The translations under genes and the position numbers were made by a program. From Alphaproteobacteria bacterium (GTDB lineage Bacteria; Pseudomonadota; Alphaproteobacteria; UBA9219), in NCBI GenBank assembly GCA_026225415.1, contig JAMFSS010000004.1, positions 1 through 64,000 on the forward strand: a stretch of DNA of 64,000 bases, in the 5' to 3' direction. A model generated the notes under the pieces. The model searched no databases, was not told the DNA's origin, and saw only the letters and a program-made list of their open reading frames with translations. Below, one piece after another: positions 1-8,087 of this stretch; within the stretch, counting starts at the first letter, position 1, and the number at the start of each line of letters is the position of its first letter.

Positions 1-383
1 AATGGGATGCAGGCAACGGCGATTTTATCGATAAGCACGAAGCCTGCGCCATTTTATCGCCCTGCTCGCCCTTGGCCGTTACTTTGACGGCAGCCCCAAC
101 CAGCATAATAGCGGGCGGATCGACAACGCTCAGCTGGACAATCAGCGGCAATATCGGTGCGATGACCTGCACAGCGTCCAGCACCGACACGCCGACAACA
201 TGGTCGCAAACCTATAGCTATGCCAACGGCGCAACGGCAGCCGGCAGCGCCACCGTCGTTCCTGCGCCGCCTAACGGGTCGACCAGCACAACCTATACCC
301 TCAGCTGTACCGACAGCATCCATACGGGGGCCGGTAACATCACAATCAATGTCAGCGGCGCGGCATGCGCACCGGGGCCGTAA
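1..383 (+). CDS. C-terminal fragment of an exported Ig-like-domain protein (5' end outside the window)
   Basis: The reading frame (codons starting at base 3) is open from the window edge to the TAA at 381-383, so this is the end of a longer gene. The last 100 or so residues are Ser/Thr/Gly-rich and follow a pattern LTAAPTSIIAGGSTTLSW ... MTCTASS ... TWS ... TTYTLSCTDS, which is the shape of short bacterial Ig-like/PKD-like beta-sandwich domains with a Cys pair between strands B and F. Such modules usually stack in cell-surface or secreted proteins. The next gene starts within or just after its stop, so the two are probably co-transcribed. No catalytic motif is visible in the part seen; the fold assignment is inferred from pattern only. 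Confidence 0.6.
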   Translation, partial: WDAGNGDFIDKHEACAILSPCSPLAVTLTAAPTSIIAGGSTTLSWTISGNIGAMTCTASSTDTPTTWSQTYSYANGATAAGSATVVPAPPNGSTSTTYTLSCTDSIHTGAGNITINVSGAACAPGP

Positions 384-385
384 TC

Positions 386-1810
386 ATGAAGAGTGGAAAA
401 AACATGAATAAACTTTTCAGTTCGCGCGGCTTATCGGGTTGGAAACGCGCCTTTATCGCCACGCGCCTGTTGGCGGCGCTGCTTCTCGCTTTTGGCTTCG
501 GCGCCCCTTCATCAGCCTGGGCTTTGGGCGGCGGGGGTTTTATTGCCCAGAACTGTGTGGATGGCTGCACCTATTTTGATGGATTGGCTGGTTTTAATGC
601 TACGGCCTGGGCACCCTATTGCAGCATAGATGGGCATGGCGGTGTTGGTGGGGTCGGCGCCCTGCATTGGTGCCCCGATAACCCCAGCGGCTGCGCGGCA
701 GGCACCACATGGAATGAAATCAGCATGTCCTGCGTGGCCTCTGCCGTCAACGGCGCCTGTGGAACGGCCAATGGCGGCAATGATACATCGGCGCCCAGTA
801 CCAATCTCTGTGGCACAGGCACCGCCAGTGCCGTAGCCAGCGCAGCTGGCGGCTGGACATGGACATGCGCGGGATCCAATGGCGGCACGACGGCCAGCTG
901 CTCGGCCAATCTGAGCGCGGCTGTCAACGGCGCCTGTGGCGCGGCCAGCGGCGCGACCTACAGCTCTGCGCCGCATACGGCAGCCTTTTTATGCAACAGC
1001 GGCACAGCGTCAGCCGTAACCGGCACCAACACCTGGTCATGGACCTGCGCCGGATCTAACGGCGGCAGCACGGCTTCTTGCTCTGCCACAAATTGCTCCC
1101 CCGTTTATACCGGCACATGGGTTGCAGGCGCCTGCTCGGCCACATGCGGCGGCGGCACGCTTGCCGCAGCCACCTGCTCCACAGGCAACAGCGCCGATTG
1201 CAACCCCGCCACCATGCCCTCCGGTTCCTGTAATACTCAGGCTTGTTCGGCGTCCCAAGGCGTCCTTATCGGTTGTGGTTCGACGGGCAGCACGGGCGTT
1301 GGCACCGGCTGCGCCGCTTCAACTGCAGTGACAAGCTCGGCGACCCAAATCGGAATATCGGTTCAAGGATCAGATAACCCCGAAAATGCGCCTTGCGCGA
1401 CTATAGGGGCCTATTATTCTGTTTCGCAAATTGGATTATGCGGGGGGGTGTATTCATGCGGTGATGCGACAGGCTTCGCCTATTACGAATGTGTTGCCCC
1501 AACGGGAACCTGGCAGTATTGCGGCAATTCGCAGGCAACAGGGCAGACAATCAATGTTGTGCATAGCGTAAGCTATGTGGCTAATACGACCGGTTGTGAA
1601 AACAGCACTCTTTCGCCGACTACGGCGGCCGGGTTCGGCCTGACAGCGGGACAGGATCCAACCCAGTATCAATCCGGTTGCGCCACGCCGGGCTATTACA
1701 CAACCGTCACCGATCCCAACCAACCTTATAATGCGCCTCTTGTTGCGAACGGCACGGTCCAAACCACCTATACCTGGGTAGACGCCTATCAATGCGTCGC
1801 CAATCATTGA
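386..1810 (+). CDS. Secreted Cys-rich repeat protein with TSP1-like segment
   Basis: About 474 residues. ATG at 386 lies two bases after the upstream stop; an in-frame ATG at 404 (MNKLFSSRG) is an equally plausible start, and the frame is also open from 365. A basic N-region, a hydrophobic stretch ARLLAALLLAFGFGAP-like and an A-W-A site form a signal peptide. Two tandem copies of a 59-residue unit start at bases 746 and 923, each with VNGACG ... TASAV ... WTCAGSNGG ... ASCSA. Next comes a block of TSP1-like spacing (GTWVAGACSATCGGGT ... CNTQAC), then a Cys-rich C-terminal half with no recognised domain. The many paired Cys imply disulphides outside the cytoplasm. Probably an adhesin or surface-structure subunit; that function is inference. 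Confidence 0.75.
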   Translation: MKSGKNMNKLFSSRGLSGWKRAFIATRLLAALLLAFGFGAPSSAWALGGGGFIAQNCVDGCTYFDGLAGFNATAWAPYCSIDGHGGVGGVGALHWCPDNPSGCAAGTTWNEISMSCVASAVNGACGTANGGNDTSAPSTNLCGTGTASAVASAAGGWTWTCAGSNGGTTASCSANLSAAVNGACGAASGATYSSAPHTAAFLCNSGTASAVTGTNTWSWTCAGSNGGSTASCSATNCSPVYTGTWVAGACSATCGGGTLAAATCSTGNSADCNPATMPSGSCNTQACSASQGVLIGCGSTGSTGVGTGCAASTAVTSSATQIGISVQGSDNPENAPCATIGAYYSVSQIGLCGGVYSCGDATGFAYYECVAPTGTWQYCGNSQATGQTINVVHSVSYVANTTGCENSTLSPTTAAGFGLTAGQDPTQYQSGCATPGYYTTVTDPNQPYNAPLVANGTVQTTYTWVDAYQCVANH

Positions 1811-1834
1811 TGAACAGGATGCGGAATTATCTTC

Positions 1835-2287
1835 TTAATCCCTGTGATAAGGATGCCCGGCGATGATCTGTCGCGCGCGGTAGATTTGTTCCAACACCAT
1901 CACGCGCACCAAACGATGCGGCCATGTCAGGCGGCCAAAACTCAGCATGAAATCGGCGCGGGCGCGGATTTTATCCGTTACCCCGTCGGCGCCGCCGATG
2001 ATAAAAACAATATCATTGCCGCCACCCTGCCATGCACCCAGCTTGGCGGCGAAATCGCGGCTGCCCATATCCTTGCCGCGCTCGTCCAGCACCACCACAA
2101 ACGCTTTGGCCGGAATGGCTTTTAACAAAAGCTGTGCTTCGTTCTTTTGTGTTTCGGCTGGTGGCAAAGATTTCGGCGCAGCAAATTCCTGCACCGCAAT
2201 TGTTGCTCCCAACCGTTTTTGATATTCCGCCACCCATTCCGCCTCAACGCCGCGCGTTTTGCCGATGGCAAGAATGAAAATTTTCAT
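1835..2287 (-). CDS. rlmH: 23S rRNA (pseudouridine1915-N3)-methyltransferase RlmH
   Basis: 150 residues, the usual size for RlmH, a SPOUT-class enzyme that methylates pseudouridine 1915 in helix 69 of assembled ribosomes using S-adenosylmethionine. Visible family marks are the N-terminal MKIFILAIGK strand, the SAM-knot loop FIIGGADG, and the C-terminal block LVRVMVLEQIYRA followed by GHPYHR. The start is placed at ATG 2287, because the frame extends 14 codons further upstream with no family-like sequence. It is the last gene of a minus-strand run (xerD-nadD-rsfS-rlmH); the rsfS-rlmH pairing is common in bacteria. It ends 25 bases from the convergent surface-protein gene. Confidence 0.95.
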   Translation of the reverse strand: MKIFILAIGKTRGVEAEWVAEYQKRLGATIAVQEFAAPKSLPPAETQKNEAQLLLKAIPAKAFVVVLDERGKDMGSRDFAAKLGAWQGGGNDIVFIIGGADGVTDKIRARADFMLSFGRLTWPHRLVRVMVLEQIYRARQIIAGHPYHRD

Positions 2288-2317
2288 ACGACCTCTTTTG
2301 GCGAAAGCGGCGGAAAA

Positions 2318-2346
2318 ATCCCTCTCCAACTTGTTGGAGAGGGGAT
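2318..2346. repeat. REP-like palindrome between rsfS and rlmH
   Basis: Arms ATCCCTCTCCAAC and GTTGGAGAGGGGAT surround a two-base TT centre, with one extra G in the right arm. The core CCCTCTCC/GGAGAGGG recurs in two hairpins at 60766-60799 and 60931-60963, so this appears to be a dispersed repeat family rather than a gene-specific terminator. It has no T-tract. Confidence 0.65.
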
Positions 2347-2356
2347 GTTCTGCGGC

Positions 2357-2920
2357 CTACTTCTGTACCTGCTTGCCGTTCCACATCGCGTCCAGATCAT
2401 AATAACGGCGCACTTCGGGGCGGAACAGATGGATCACCACATCGCCGGCATCGACCAAAACCCAATTGCTCTCGCCTTGGCCTTCGATACGGATATTCTT
2501 GATGCCCAGTTTAAAAAACGCCTCGCGCAAATAACCTGCAATCGCGGAAACCTGACGTCCTGCGCGACCCGATGCGATGATCAGATAATCGGCAACGCTG
2601 CTGCGCCCTGTCAAGGTGATGCAAACAATTTCTTCGGCTTGACGCTCATCCAGAATTTTTAAAACGGCGTCGCGCATTTGTTCGGGCAAACCTTGCGGCG
2701 CTTTTGCCACAGCCTTGGACGCAACAGCCTTCACGGCAATATTTTTTGCGGCTGCTTTTTTCGGCGCGGCCTTCACAATTTTCTTGGGAACCGGCTTTTT
2801 CGCCACGGTCTTCTTGGCCACCGGCTTATTTACCGCCGCTTTCTTTGCGGCTGGTTTGGCCGTCGTTGCTTTTGCTTTAGGGGCGGTTTTAGAGGCGGTT
2901 TTCTTTTTCAGACTTGCCAC
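2357..2920 (-). CDS. rsfS: Ribosomal silencing factor RsfS with Lys/Ala-rich N-terminal tail
   Basis: 187 residues. The C-terminal ~110 residues are the RsfS (DUF143/Iojap) domain, which binds ribosomal protein uL14 and blocks 30S-50S joining; visible blocks are AEEIVCITLTGRSSVADYLI, ASGRAGRQVSAIA and the end HLFRPEVRRYYDLDAMW. The first ~75 residues are an unusual low-complexity tail of Lys, Ala, Pro and Val (KKTVAKKPVPKK-type repeats), like the C-terminal tail of histone H1 or AlgP. That roughly doubles the usual length. The start at 2920 overlaps the 3' end of nadD by 13 bases, so the two are likely coupled. Identity of the core is firm; the role of the tail is unknown. Confidence 0.93.
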   Translation of the reverse strand: MASLKKKTASKTAPKAKATTAKPAAKKAAVNKPVAKKTVAKKPVPKKIVKAAPKKAAAKNIAVKAVASKAVAKAPQGLPEQMRDAVLKILDERQAEEIVCITLTGRSSVADYLIIASGRAGRQVSAIAGYLREAFFKLGIKNIRIEGQGESNWVLVDAGDVVIHLFRPEVRRYYDLDAMWNGKQVQK

Positions 2921-3528
2921 GTTGGGGAATCCTTCCTGATTTGCGTTGCCGATAGGTAATTCAATTTATTGTCCAACATAATCCATGCGGGCCCGATGTT
3001 GGTAGTCTGTGCGTTTGTACCCTTTTTCCATGTCTTTTGCCATGCTTTATCGAAACATATCGCGGCCTTGCCCATGTTGCGCCCGGCGGGGTAACCGGGG
3101 CGACGAAACACCGCCACAGGCACTGTGCGGAAAATATCCTGCCATTCTTTCCACGCGGGTATCTGGCGCAAATTATCGGCGCCCATCAACCACACAAAAC
3201 GCGTGCGCGGAAACCGGCGACGCAAAACGCGCAACGTGTCGGCGGTATAATGCGTGCCCAATTCACTTTCGATAGCGGTCACGCATAGTTTGGGGTGCGT
3301 CGCCACGCGGGTCGCGCGCGCCATGCGTTTGTCCAAGCTCGCCATATCCTTTGCCGATTTCAACGGATTTTGCGGGCTGACCATCCACCAGATCTGATCC
3401 AACCCCAATTGTTTCAACGCATACAGGCTCATGGCCAAATGCCCGTCATGCGCGGGGTTAAACGAACCGCCCAATAACCCAATTGTCTTTCCGGCAAAAC
3501 CGGTGCCATTGCGCAAATGGGGTTTCAT
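2908..3528 (-). CDS. nadD: Nicotinate-nucleotide adenylyltransferase NadD
   Basis: 206 residues. NadD transfers AMP from ATP to nicotinate mononucleotide to give deamido-NAD in the NAD pathway. The N-terminal GGSFNPAHDGHL carries the nucleotidyltransferase HxGH motif, and the C-terminal LSATQIRKD matches the (I/L)SxTxIR motif. A MGADNL-containing block in the middle is also typical. Its start codon overlaps the xerD stop by four bases and its end overlaps the rsfS start, which indicates one polycistronic unit. The nadD-rsfS-rlmH order is a common conserved arrangement. Confidence 0.95.
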   Translation of the reverse strand: MKPHLRNGTGFAGKTIGLLGGSFNPAHDGHLAMSLYALKQLGLDQIWWMVSPQNPLKSAKDMASLDKRMARATRVATHPKLCVTAIESELGTHYTADTLRVLRRRFPRTRFVWLMGADNLRQIPAWKEWQDIFRTVPVAVFRRPGYPAGRNMGKAAICFDKAWQKTWKKGTNAQTTNIGPAWIMLDNKLNYLSATQIRKDSPTWQV

Positions 3529-4457
3529 GCGGCCCCCTTTTTGGCAAGGGGATGATGTTCGGCCACAGTCCGCGCCAAACGTTCACCCGCGACATGGGTG
3601 TAAATCTGCGTCGTCGCAATATCGGCATGCCCCAACATGGTCTGCACACTGCGCAAATCCGCGCCATGTTCGATCAGATGCGTGGCAAAGGCGTGGCGTA
3701 TCACATGTGGGCTTAACCGCTTGGGGTCAAGCTTGGCCGCCAGCGCCAATTCTTTAAGCAGTTGGAAAAAACGCTGCCGCGTAATCGGCGCGGGCTTGCC
3801 GGTGGGCGAGGGGAACAGAAAAGGCGATACGCGTTTATCCAACCATTTTTTGCGCACCTCCATCCATTCGCGTGTTGCCTTTATCGCGAATTCGCCTAAG
3901 GGCACCATACGCTCCTTGCCGCCCTTACCGCGCACCAAAACCATGTCGCGGTCAAACTGAATAGCGCTGGTGGGCAAGCTTACCAACTCCGTCACGCGCA
4001 ATCCGGCGGCATATAATAATTCCAACATTGCACGCAACCGCAACCCGTCATTGCCCGGATATTTCGCGACGGTATCCAACAAACGCATCACTTCTTTTTC
4101 GCTCAGATATTTCGGCAAAACGCGCCCCAGTTTTGGCGCATCGATACTGCGTGTCGGGTCCTCGTCGCGCAGTTTTTCCGAACACAGAAAACGAAAAAAT
4201 TGCCGCAACGCCGATAATCGCCGCGCCTGTGTTCTTGCGGCATTCTTGCTGACATGCCGCAAATAACCGCGCAAATCCTCTTCACCGGCATCCACCAAAT
4301 CGATTTTCTTTTTGGCCAGAAATCCGGCGGCATCGGTCAAATCACGGGCATAGGCCGCGCGGGTATTGGGCGCCGCGTTTCGTTCGGCCAACATCATGTC
4401 CAAAAATGCGTTGATCTGCGCGTGGAATATTTTTTCTTTTTTGGCTACCGGCGGCAT
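3525..4457 (-). CDS. xerD: Tyrosine site-specific recombinase XerD
   Basis: 310 residues. XerD acts with XerC at dif to resolve chromosome dimers during division. The N-terminal SAM-like domain spans about residues 10-95. In the C-terminal catalytic domain the active-site residues are visible: Arg in AAGLRVTEL, Lys in GKGGKERM, His-x-x-Arg in HVIRHAFATH, then LGHADIATT and the nucleophile in QIYTHV. The sequence reads as chromosomal XerD rather than a phage integrase because it has no extra arm-binding domain and sits in a core operon. Its start shares one base with the stop of the 668-residue gene upstream. XerC is not in the window. Confidence 0.93.
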   Translation of the reverse strand: MPPVAKKEKIFHAQINAFLDMMLAERNAAPNTRAAYARDLTDAAGFLAKKKIDLVDAGEEDLRGYLRHVSKNAARTQARRLSALRQFFRFLCSEKLRDEDPTRSIDAPKLGRVLPKYLSEKEVMRLLDTVAKYPGNDGLRLRAMLELLYAAGLRVTELVSLPTSAIQFDRDMVLVRGKGGKERMVPLGEFAIKATREWMEVRKKWLDKRVSPFLFPSPTGKPAPITRQRFFQLLKELALAAKLDPKRLSPHVIRHAFATHLIEHGADLRSVQTMLGHADIATTQIYTHVAGERLARTVAEHHPLAKKGAA

Positions 4458-6463
4458 TAATTTTTAACGCCCAGCATGCCAATCGCCTGCCGCGCAAACA
4501 TACTGGCCTCGGCCTTTAATCCGGCAAAACGCAAGGCGCGGATAATCGCCACAGATTTGGGCACCGAAATAACGTCATTGCCCGCCATATCAACCGCCAA
4601 TAAAATACTTTCTGCGCGGCGGCCATTGGCGCCCGCGACTTGCAACCGGTCAAGCAAAACGGGTGACACAGAAATTTTGCGCTCCACCACTGGCGATTCC
4701 ATCACTTTCGCCCAGGCGGTATCGGGAACGGGAAATCCGGCCGCATCCATCAACAACAACACCGATGCCGCGGCATCCCGCGTATCATGATTATCATCCT
4801 TGGTGGCAAAGGCCAGCCATTTGCCGAAATCATTTTCGGATGCCACGCCCGCCAACATAAATTGCGGCCATAAGGCGACCAAAGGTTCGGCATTACGCGC
4901 ATCGCTTTGCGCCAATTTGTACCATTCGCTGGCACTGTCCGCGCGACTGGCCATCATATAAATCGCGGCAACATCAACCGCGTCGGTGATATGCGCGTTT
5001 TCTGGCTTGGCGTTGCCTAAAATCATCGCCGCCACGCCGCCCGCATTGTTCAAAAAAACGGGTGATGCCGATTGCGCAAATCTCACGGCATAGCTGATAC
5101 GCTTGCCGGCATCCTGTTCATTTTCCGATGCGCGGTATAATAACGCATGCAAACGCAATCCCGTTTCATTGCTGGATAGGGGATCTTTTAAAACATCCGG
5201 CATAAAATTCACCGCGTGATAAACCGCGCCCACTTCCTTGTCGCTGATGATACCGCGCGTCGCCGCTTTTTCCGCCAAAGCCAGCTTGGCCACATCCTGT
5301 TGCGCGGGCAAACGCAACAACGCCGCCATAACCGACGCATCCGGACGTGTATATAATTCGCTTGGCAAATTCAGATTGGCAATTTGCATCAAACCAACGG
5401 CTGGCGGCGTTAACGGCGTTAATTGCGACGGCAATTTTTTACCGTCGGCCAGAATATCCCTGTCGGCAATTTCCAGAAAAACTGTGTCGCGTACGCTTTG
5501 CGTCCGCATCACGTCCAAGGCCACCTGCGCGCTTTTGCTGTCTTTGGTGCGCAATTGGCAGGTAATCTGCAATTTTTGCCAATCGACGCCGCCGCGGGCT
5601 TTGGTAAAATTGTCGGCGGCAGCGCACACATTGCTGTCACCCATCAACGCGTTTTCGGCGGCAAGGCGGAAAGTGTCATCATCCACCAATTTGGCATCCG
5701 CGCTTTGGCTTAATGTCCACGCGTTATTGCCGTCGCCAAAGGCAATCAGCTTGGCAATGCGCATCGATGTCAGGCTCTGCGTTGCTGCGCTGTCGCCTTC
5801 GGGTGGGGTGGCCGCAGTCAACAACAACCGCCGCATCAAATTATTCAGCAAGGCTGATTGCGTTGGCGCGGCATTGGCCAATAAAATATCGGCGGTGGCG
5901 CGCGGCGTGCCTTTCCAGACATCCGCACCTAAAGTTTCGCTGTTTTTTACGCTCACCGTTTCCGCGCTCACAACGGGCAGGGGTGCAGGCACCGGTTTTG
6001 CCAAGGCATCCGTTGCCGTCGGTGCTGTCGTCACGGCAGAAACCAAAATTGGAGCCGCTGTAACGGTTGTTGTTCCAACGGGTACTGATGCAGACGGCAC
6101 AGATGCAGCCGGCGGAGACAAGATTGGTGCCGTGGCAATAGAGGCGGGCGCAACAGGCGCAGACACCGCAACAACGGGCGCAGGTGTTGGCACTATGACA
6201 GCAGGCACTGCCGCAATAGGTGGCGCATCCGGTACAGGCACCGCAGATGAAACAGGCACAGCCAGCACAGGCACAGAAATAACCGGCGGTATCGTCGCCA
6301 AGCCAGAATAATCAGAAGGCGCGGGCGCACCACCGCCGGGTAAAAAACTGGCGCCGCGTGGTGTGGTGGAATCATTCTGGGCATAAACAAAATTTGCCCC
6401 AAACAACATTACACCCGTTATCAGGGTGGTCGTCAGAAACCGTTTACCGGGGGATGCGCTCAT
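4457..6463 (-). CDS. Exported protein of unknown function, Pro/Ala/Val-rich linker plus helical domain
   Basis: 668 residues from ATG 6463; the frame stays open 25 codons further upstream, but the sequence before MSASPGKRFL is basic and not signal-like, and it overlaps another small gene. The N-terminus (KRFLTTTLITGVMLFGANFVYAQ) is a signal peptide or anchor. Residues ~45-190 are a low-complexity Pro/Ala/Val/Thr-rich linker (PVPDAPPIAAVPAVIVPTPA-type). The remaining ~470 residues look alpha-helical, with many Ala/Leu repeats resembling TPR/HEAT-like solenoids, but no family was recognised. It is translationally coupled to xerD downstream and to the 53-aa membrane protein upstream. Probably periplasmic and possibly peptidoglycan-spanning; function unknown. 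Confidence 0.75.
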   Translation of the reverse strand: MSASPGKRFLTTTLITGVMLFGANFVYAQNDSTTPRGASFLPGGGAPAPSDYSGLATIPPVISVPVLAVPVSSAVPVPDAPPIAAVPAVIVPTPAPVVAVSAPVAPASIATAPILSPPAASVPSASVPVGTTTVTAAPILVSAVTTAPTATDALAKPVPAPLPVVSAETVSVKNSETLGADVWKGTPRATADILLANAAPTQSALLNNLMRRLLLTAATPPEGDSAATQSLTSMRIAKLIAFGDGNNAWTLSQSADAKLVDDDTFRLAAENALMGDSNVCAAADNFTKARGGVDWQKLQITCQLRTKDSKSAQVALDVMRTQSVRDTVFLEIADRDILADGKKLPSQLTPLTPPAVGLMQIANLNLPSELYTRPDASVMAALLRLPAQQDVAKLALAEKAATRGIISDKEVGAVYHAVNFMPDVLKDPLSSNETGLRLHALLYRASENEQDAGKRISYAVRFAQSASPVFLNNAGGVAAMILGNAKPENAHITDAVDVAAIYMMASRADSASEWYKLAQSDARNAEPLVALWPQFMLAGVASENDFGKWLAFATKDDNHDTRDAAASVLLLMDAAGFPVPDTAWAKVMESPVVERKISVSPVLLDRLQVAGANGRRAESILLAVDMAGNDVISVPKSVAIIRALRFAGLKAEASMFARQAIGMLGVKN

Positions 6464-6605
6464 CAGGTATGGCCAATTCCGTCTTTTGCGTCGGTGGCAT
6501 GATATGGGCGTTCGAAAGCCACAAAGCCCCACCGGCAATAATTAATAGCAAAATTCCGGCAACAACAGCAATAAGCGATTGTGAATGGGACTTATCTGAA
6601 TTCAC
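6444..6605 (-). CDS. Small single-pass membrane protein (53 aa)
   Basis: A short GTG-initiated frame. The start at 6605 is preceded by AGGAG with a 7-base spacer, and the stop is TAA at 6444-6446. The product has a polar N-terminus (NSDKSHSQS), one strongly hydrophobic segment (LIAVVAGILLLIIAGGALWL) and a polar C-tail ending DERIPR. It overlaps the start of the 668-residue exported protein by 20 bases in another frame, which suggests coupled translation and a shared envelope role. No family was recognised. The good ribosome-binding site and the clean TM topology are the support; no homology search was possible. Confidence 0.6.
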   Translation of the reverse strand: MNSDKSHSQSLIAVVAGILLLIIAGGALWLSNAHIMPPTQKTELAIPDERIPR

Positions 6606-6667
6606 TACATTTCTCCTGATTTTTCTCTATATTGACTCGCGAACAGTATCTACCAGTAAATTGTGGC

Positions 6668-7225
6668 ATGAAGAAGTCAAATCTCGAAAATTTTTCGCTC
6701 CGAAAACCTGTCGTTCTCATCGGCATGATGGGTGCCGGCAAAAGCAGCGTGGGTAGAGCCTTGGCGGAAATTCTGGGCGTGCCTTTCTGTGATGCCGATC
6801 ATGAAATCATCGCCGTTTCCAATTGCAGCATCGCACAAATTTTCGCCGATTACGGCGAAGAAGAATTCCGCCGTATCGAACGGCAAGTCATTGCGCGTTT
6901 ACTTAAAACAGGCACAGGGATCTTGTCGGTCGGCGGCGGCGCGTTTATGAACACGGAAACACGCGCGCGCATCATGGAATCCGCTTTGTCGGTGTGGCTC
7001 AAAGTCGATCGCGAAATTTTACTGGCGCGGGTTTTACGACACGGCGAACGCCCTTTGCTCAAAGAAGGCGACCCGCGTGAAAAAATGATGCGGTTATTGG
7101 ACGAACGCGAACCGGTTTATGCCGAGGCTAATCTGGTGGTCGATTGTGACGACCGCCCGGTTGCGCAAACGGCGCGGCGCGTGGCTGAGGCTATACAAGC
7201 CGCGCCAGAGTCTCAAACTCGCTAA
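6668..7225 (+). CDS. aroK: Shikimate kinase AroK
   Basis: 185 residues from ATG 6668 (MKKSNLENFS); an upstream TTG in the same frame would add 12 residues without family similarity. Shikimate kinase phosphorylates the 3-hydroxyl of shikimate with ATP in the chorismate pathway. Visible motifs are Walker A GMMGAGKSSVG, the substrate loop CDADHEI, FRRIERQ with the substrate-binding Arg, the GGGAF loop, and the lid LRHGERPLL. In many alphaproteobacteria aroB follows directly; here the next gene is the convergent rsmA, whose 3' end overlaps this gene by 35 bases. aroA lies elsewhere in the window at 13558. Confidence 0.95.
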   Translation: MKKSNLENFSLRKPVVLIGMMGAGKSSVGRALAEILGVPFCDADHEIIAVSNCSIAQIFADYGEEEFRRIERQVIARLLKTGTGILSVGGGAFMNTETRARIMESALSVWLKVDREILLARVLRHGERPLLKEGDPREKMMRLLDEREPVYAEANLVVDCDDRPVAQTARRVAEAIQAAPESQTR

Positions 7226-8045
7226 GCGACAAAGTTTCGGCGCGGCGCGTCGGATCAATGCCGGCGCGATTCAATAATTCTTCACCGCCCAACGGTTTTA
7301 AACTCGATCGCAACATTTTGCGGCGCTGGCCGAACGCGGCGGCGGTCACTTTTTCAACCGTCTTAAAATCAATATCGGTGGGGCGATCCGAACGCGGCGT
7401 TAAATGCGCAATCGCGCTGTCTACTTTCGGTGGCGGGGTAAAGGCGGCGGCTGGCACATCCATCACGCGTTTTACGTCACAACAAAATTGCGCAATAACC
7501 GACAAACGGCCATAGGCTTTGCTGTCCGGTGCGGCGCATAATCTGTCCACAACTTCCGACTGAAACATCAAGGTTAAACTGCGATATTCATGAATCTGCC
7601 GCAACCAGCCAATCAATAATTCCGTACCGATATTGTAAGGCAGATTGGCGATAACCGCGCGCGGTGCCTGCGCCAACGCGACAAAATCGGTGCGCATCGC
7701 ATCGCCTTCCATCACTTGCAACTTGCTCTGCGATGCCGCCACCACATCATGCAATGCCGCAATACAACGACGGTCTTTTTCAATCGCAATAACATGCGCG
7801 GCATCGGACTCAACCAAAGCCCGCGTCAAACCACCGGGCCCGGGGCCCACTTCGATTACGGTGCAACCCGACAGATCACCGGCTTTTTCAACAATGCGGC
7901 GCGTCAGGTTTAAATCGCACAAAAAATGTTGTCCCAATGATTTGCGCGTCCACAATTCATGCTTGGCAATAACATCCCGCAAAGGGGGCAAATAAGACAA
8001 ATCAGGGCGCATCTTCAAACTCTTCGGTTGCGGCAATTCCGGCAT
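7191..8045 (-). CDS. rsmA: 16S rRNA dimethyladenosine transferase RsmA (KsgA)
   Basis: 284 residues. RsmA dimethylates two adjacent adenosines (A1518/A1519 in E. coli numbering) in helix 45 of 16S rRNA, a checkpoint of small-subunit assembly. Motifs seen are GQHFLCDLN at the N-terminus, the SAM-binding EVGPGPGGLTRAL, the acidic EKDRRC after strand 2, the catalytic NLPYNIGTELL, and the C-terminal FGQRRKMLRSSLK. Its 3' end runs 35 bases into the end of the convergent aroK, so there is no room for a separate terminator. A 42-base gap separates its start from the divergent 184-aa gene. Confidence 0.95.
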   Translation of the reverse strand: MPELPQPKSLKMRPDLSYLPPLRDVIAKHELWTRKSLGQHFLCDLNLTRRIVEKAGDLSGCTVIEVGPGPGGLTRALVESDAAHVIAIEKDRRCIAALHDVVAASQSKLQVMEGDAMRTDFVALAQAPRAVIANLPYNIGTELLIGWLRQIHEYRSLTLMFQSEVVDRLCAAPDSKAYGRLSVIAQFCCDVKRVMDVPAAAFTPPPKVDSAIAHLTPRSDRPTDIDFKTVEKVTAAAFGQRRKMLRSSLKPLGGEELLNRAGIDPTRRAETLSLSEFETLARLV

Positions 8046-8087
8046 CGTGTCACTTTATCGGTTCTTACCTAAAGGTTTTTCTGCCCC

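Noticed and set aside
3525-4457. Phage integrase marking a mobile element
   Set aside because: The gene is a XerD-type chromosomal recombinase within a core operon, with no att sites or phage genes nearby.
5238-6311. Antisense frame of 357 codons opposite the exported protein gene
   Set aside because: Ala/Thr/Gly-rich low complexity mirrors the Pro/Ala/Val linker on the other strand; no start signals.
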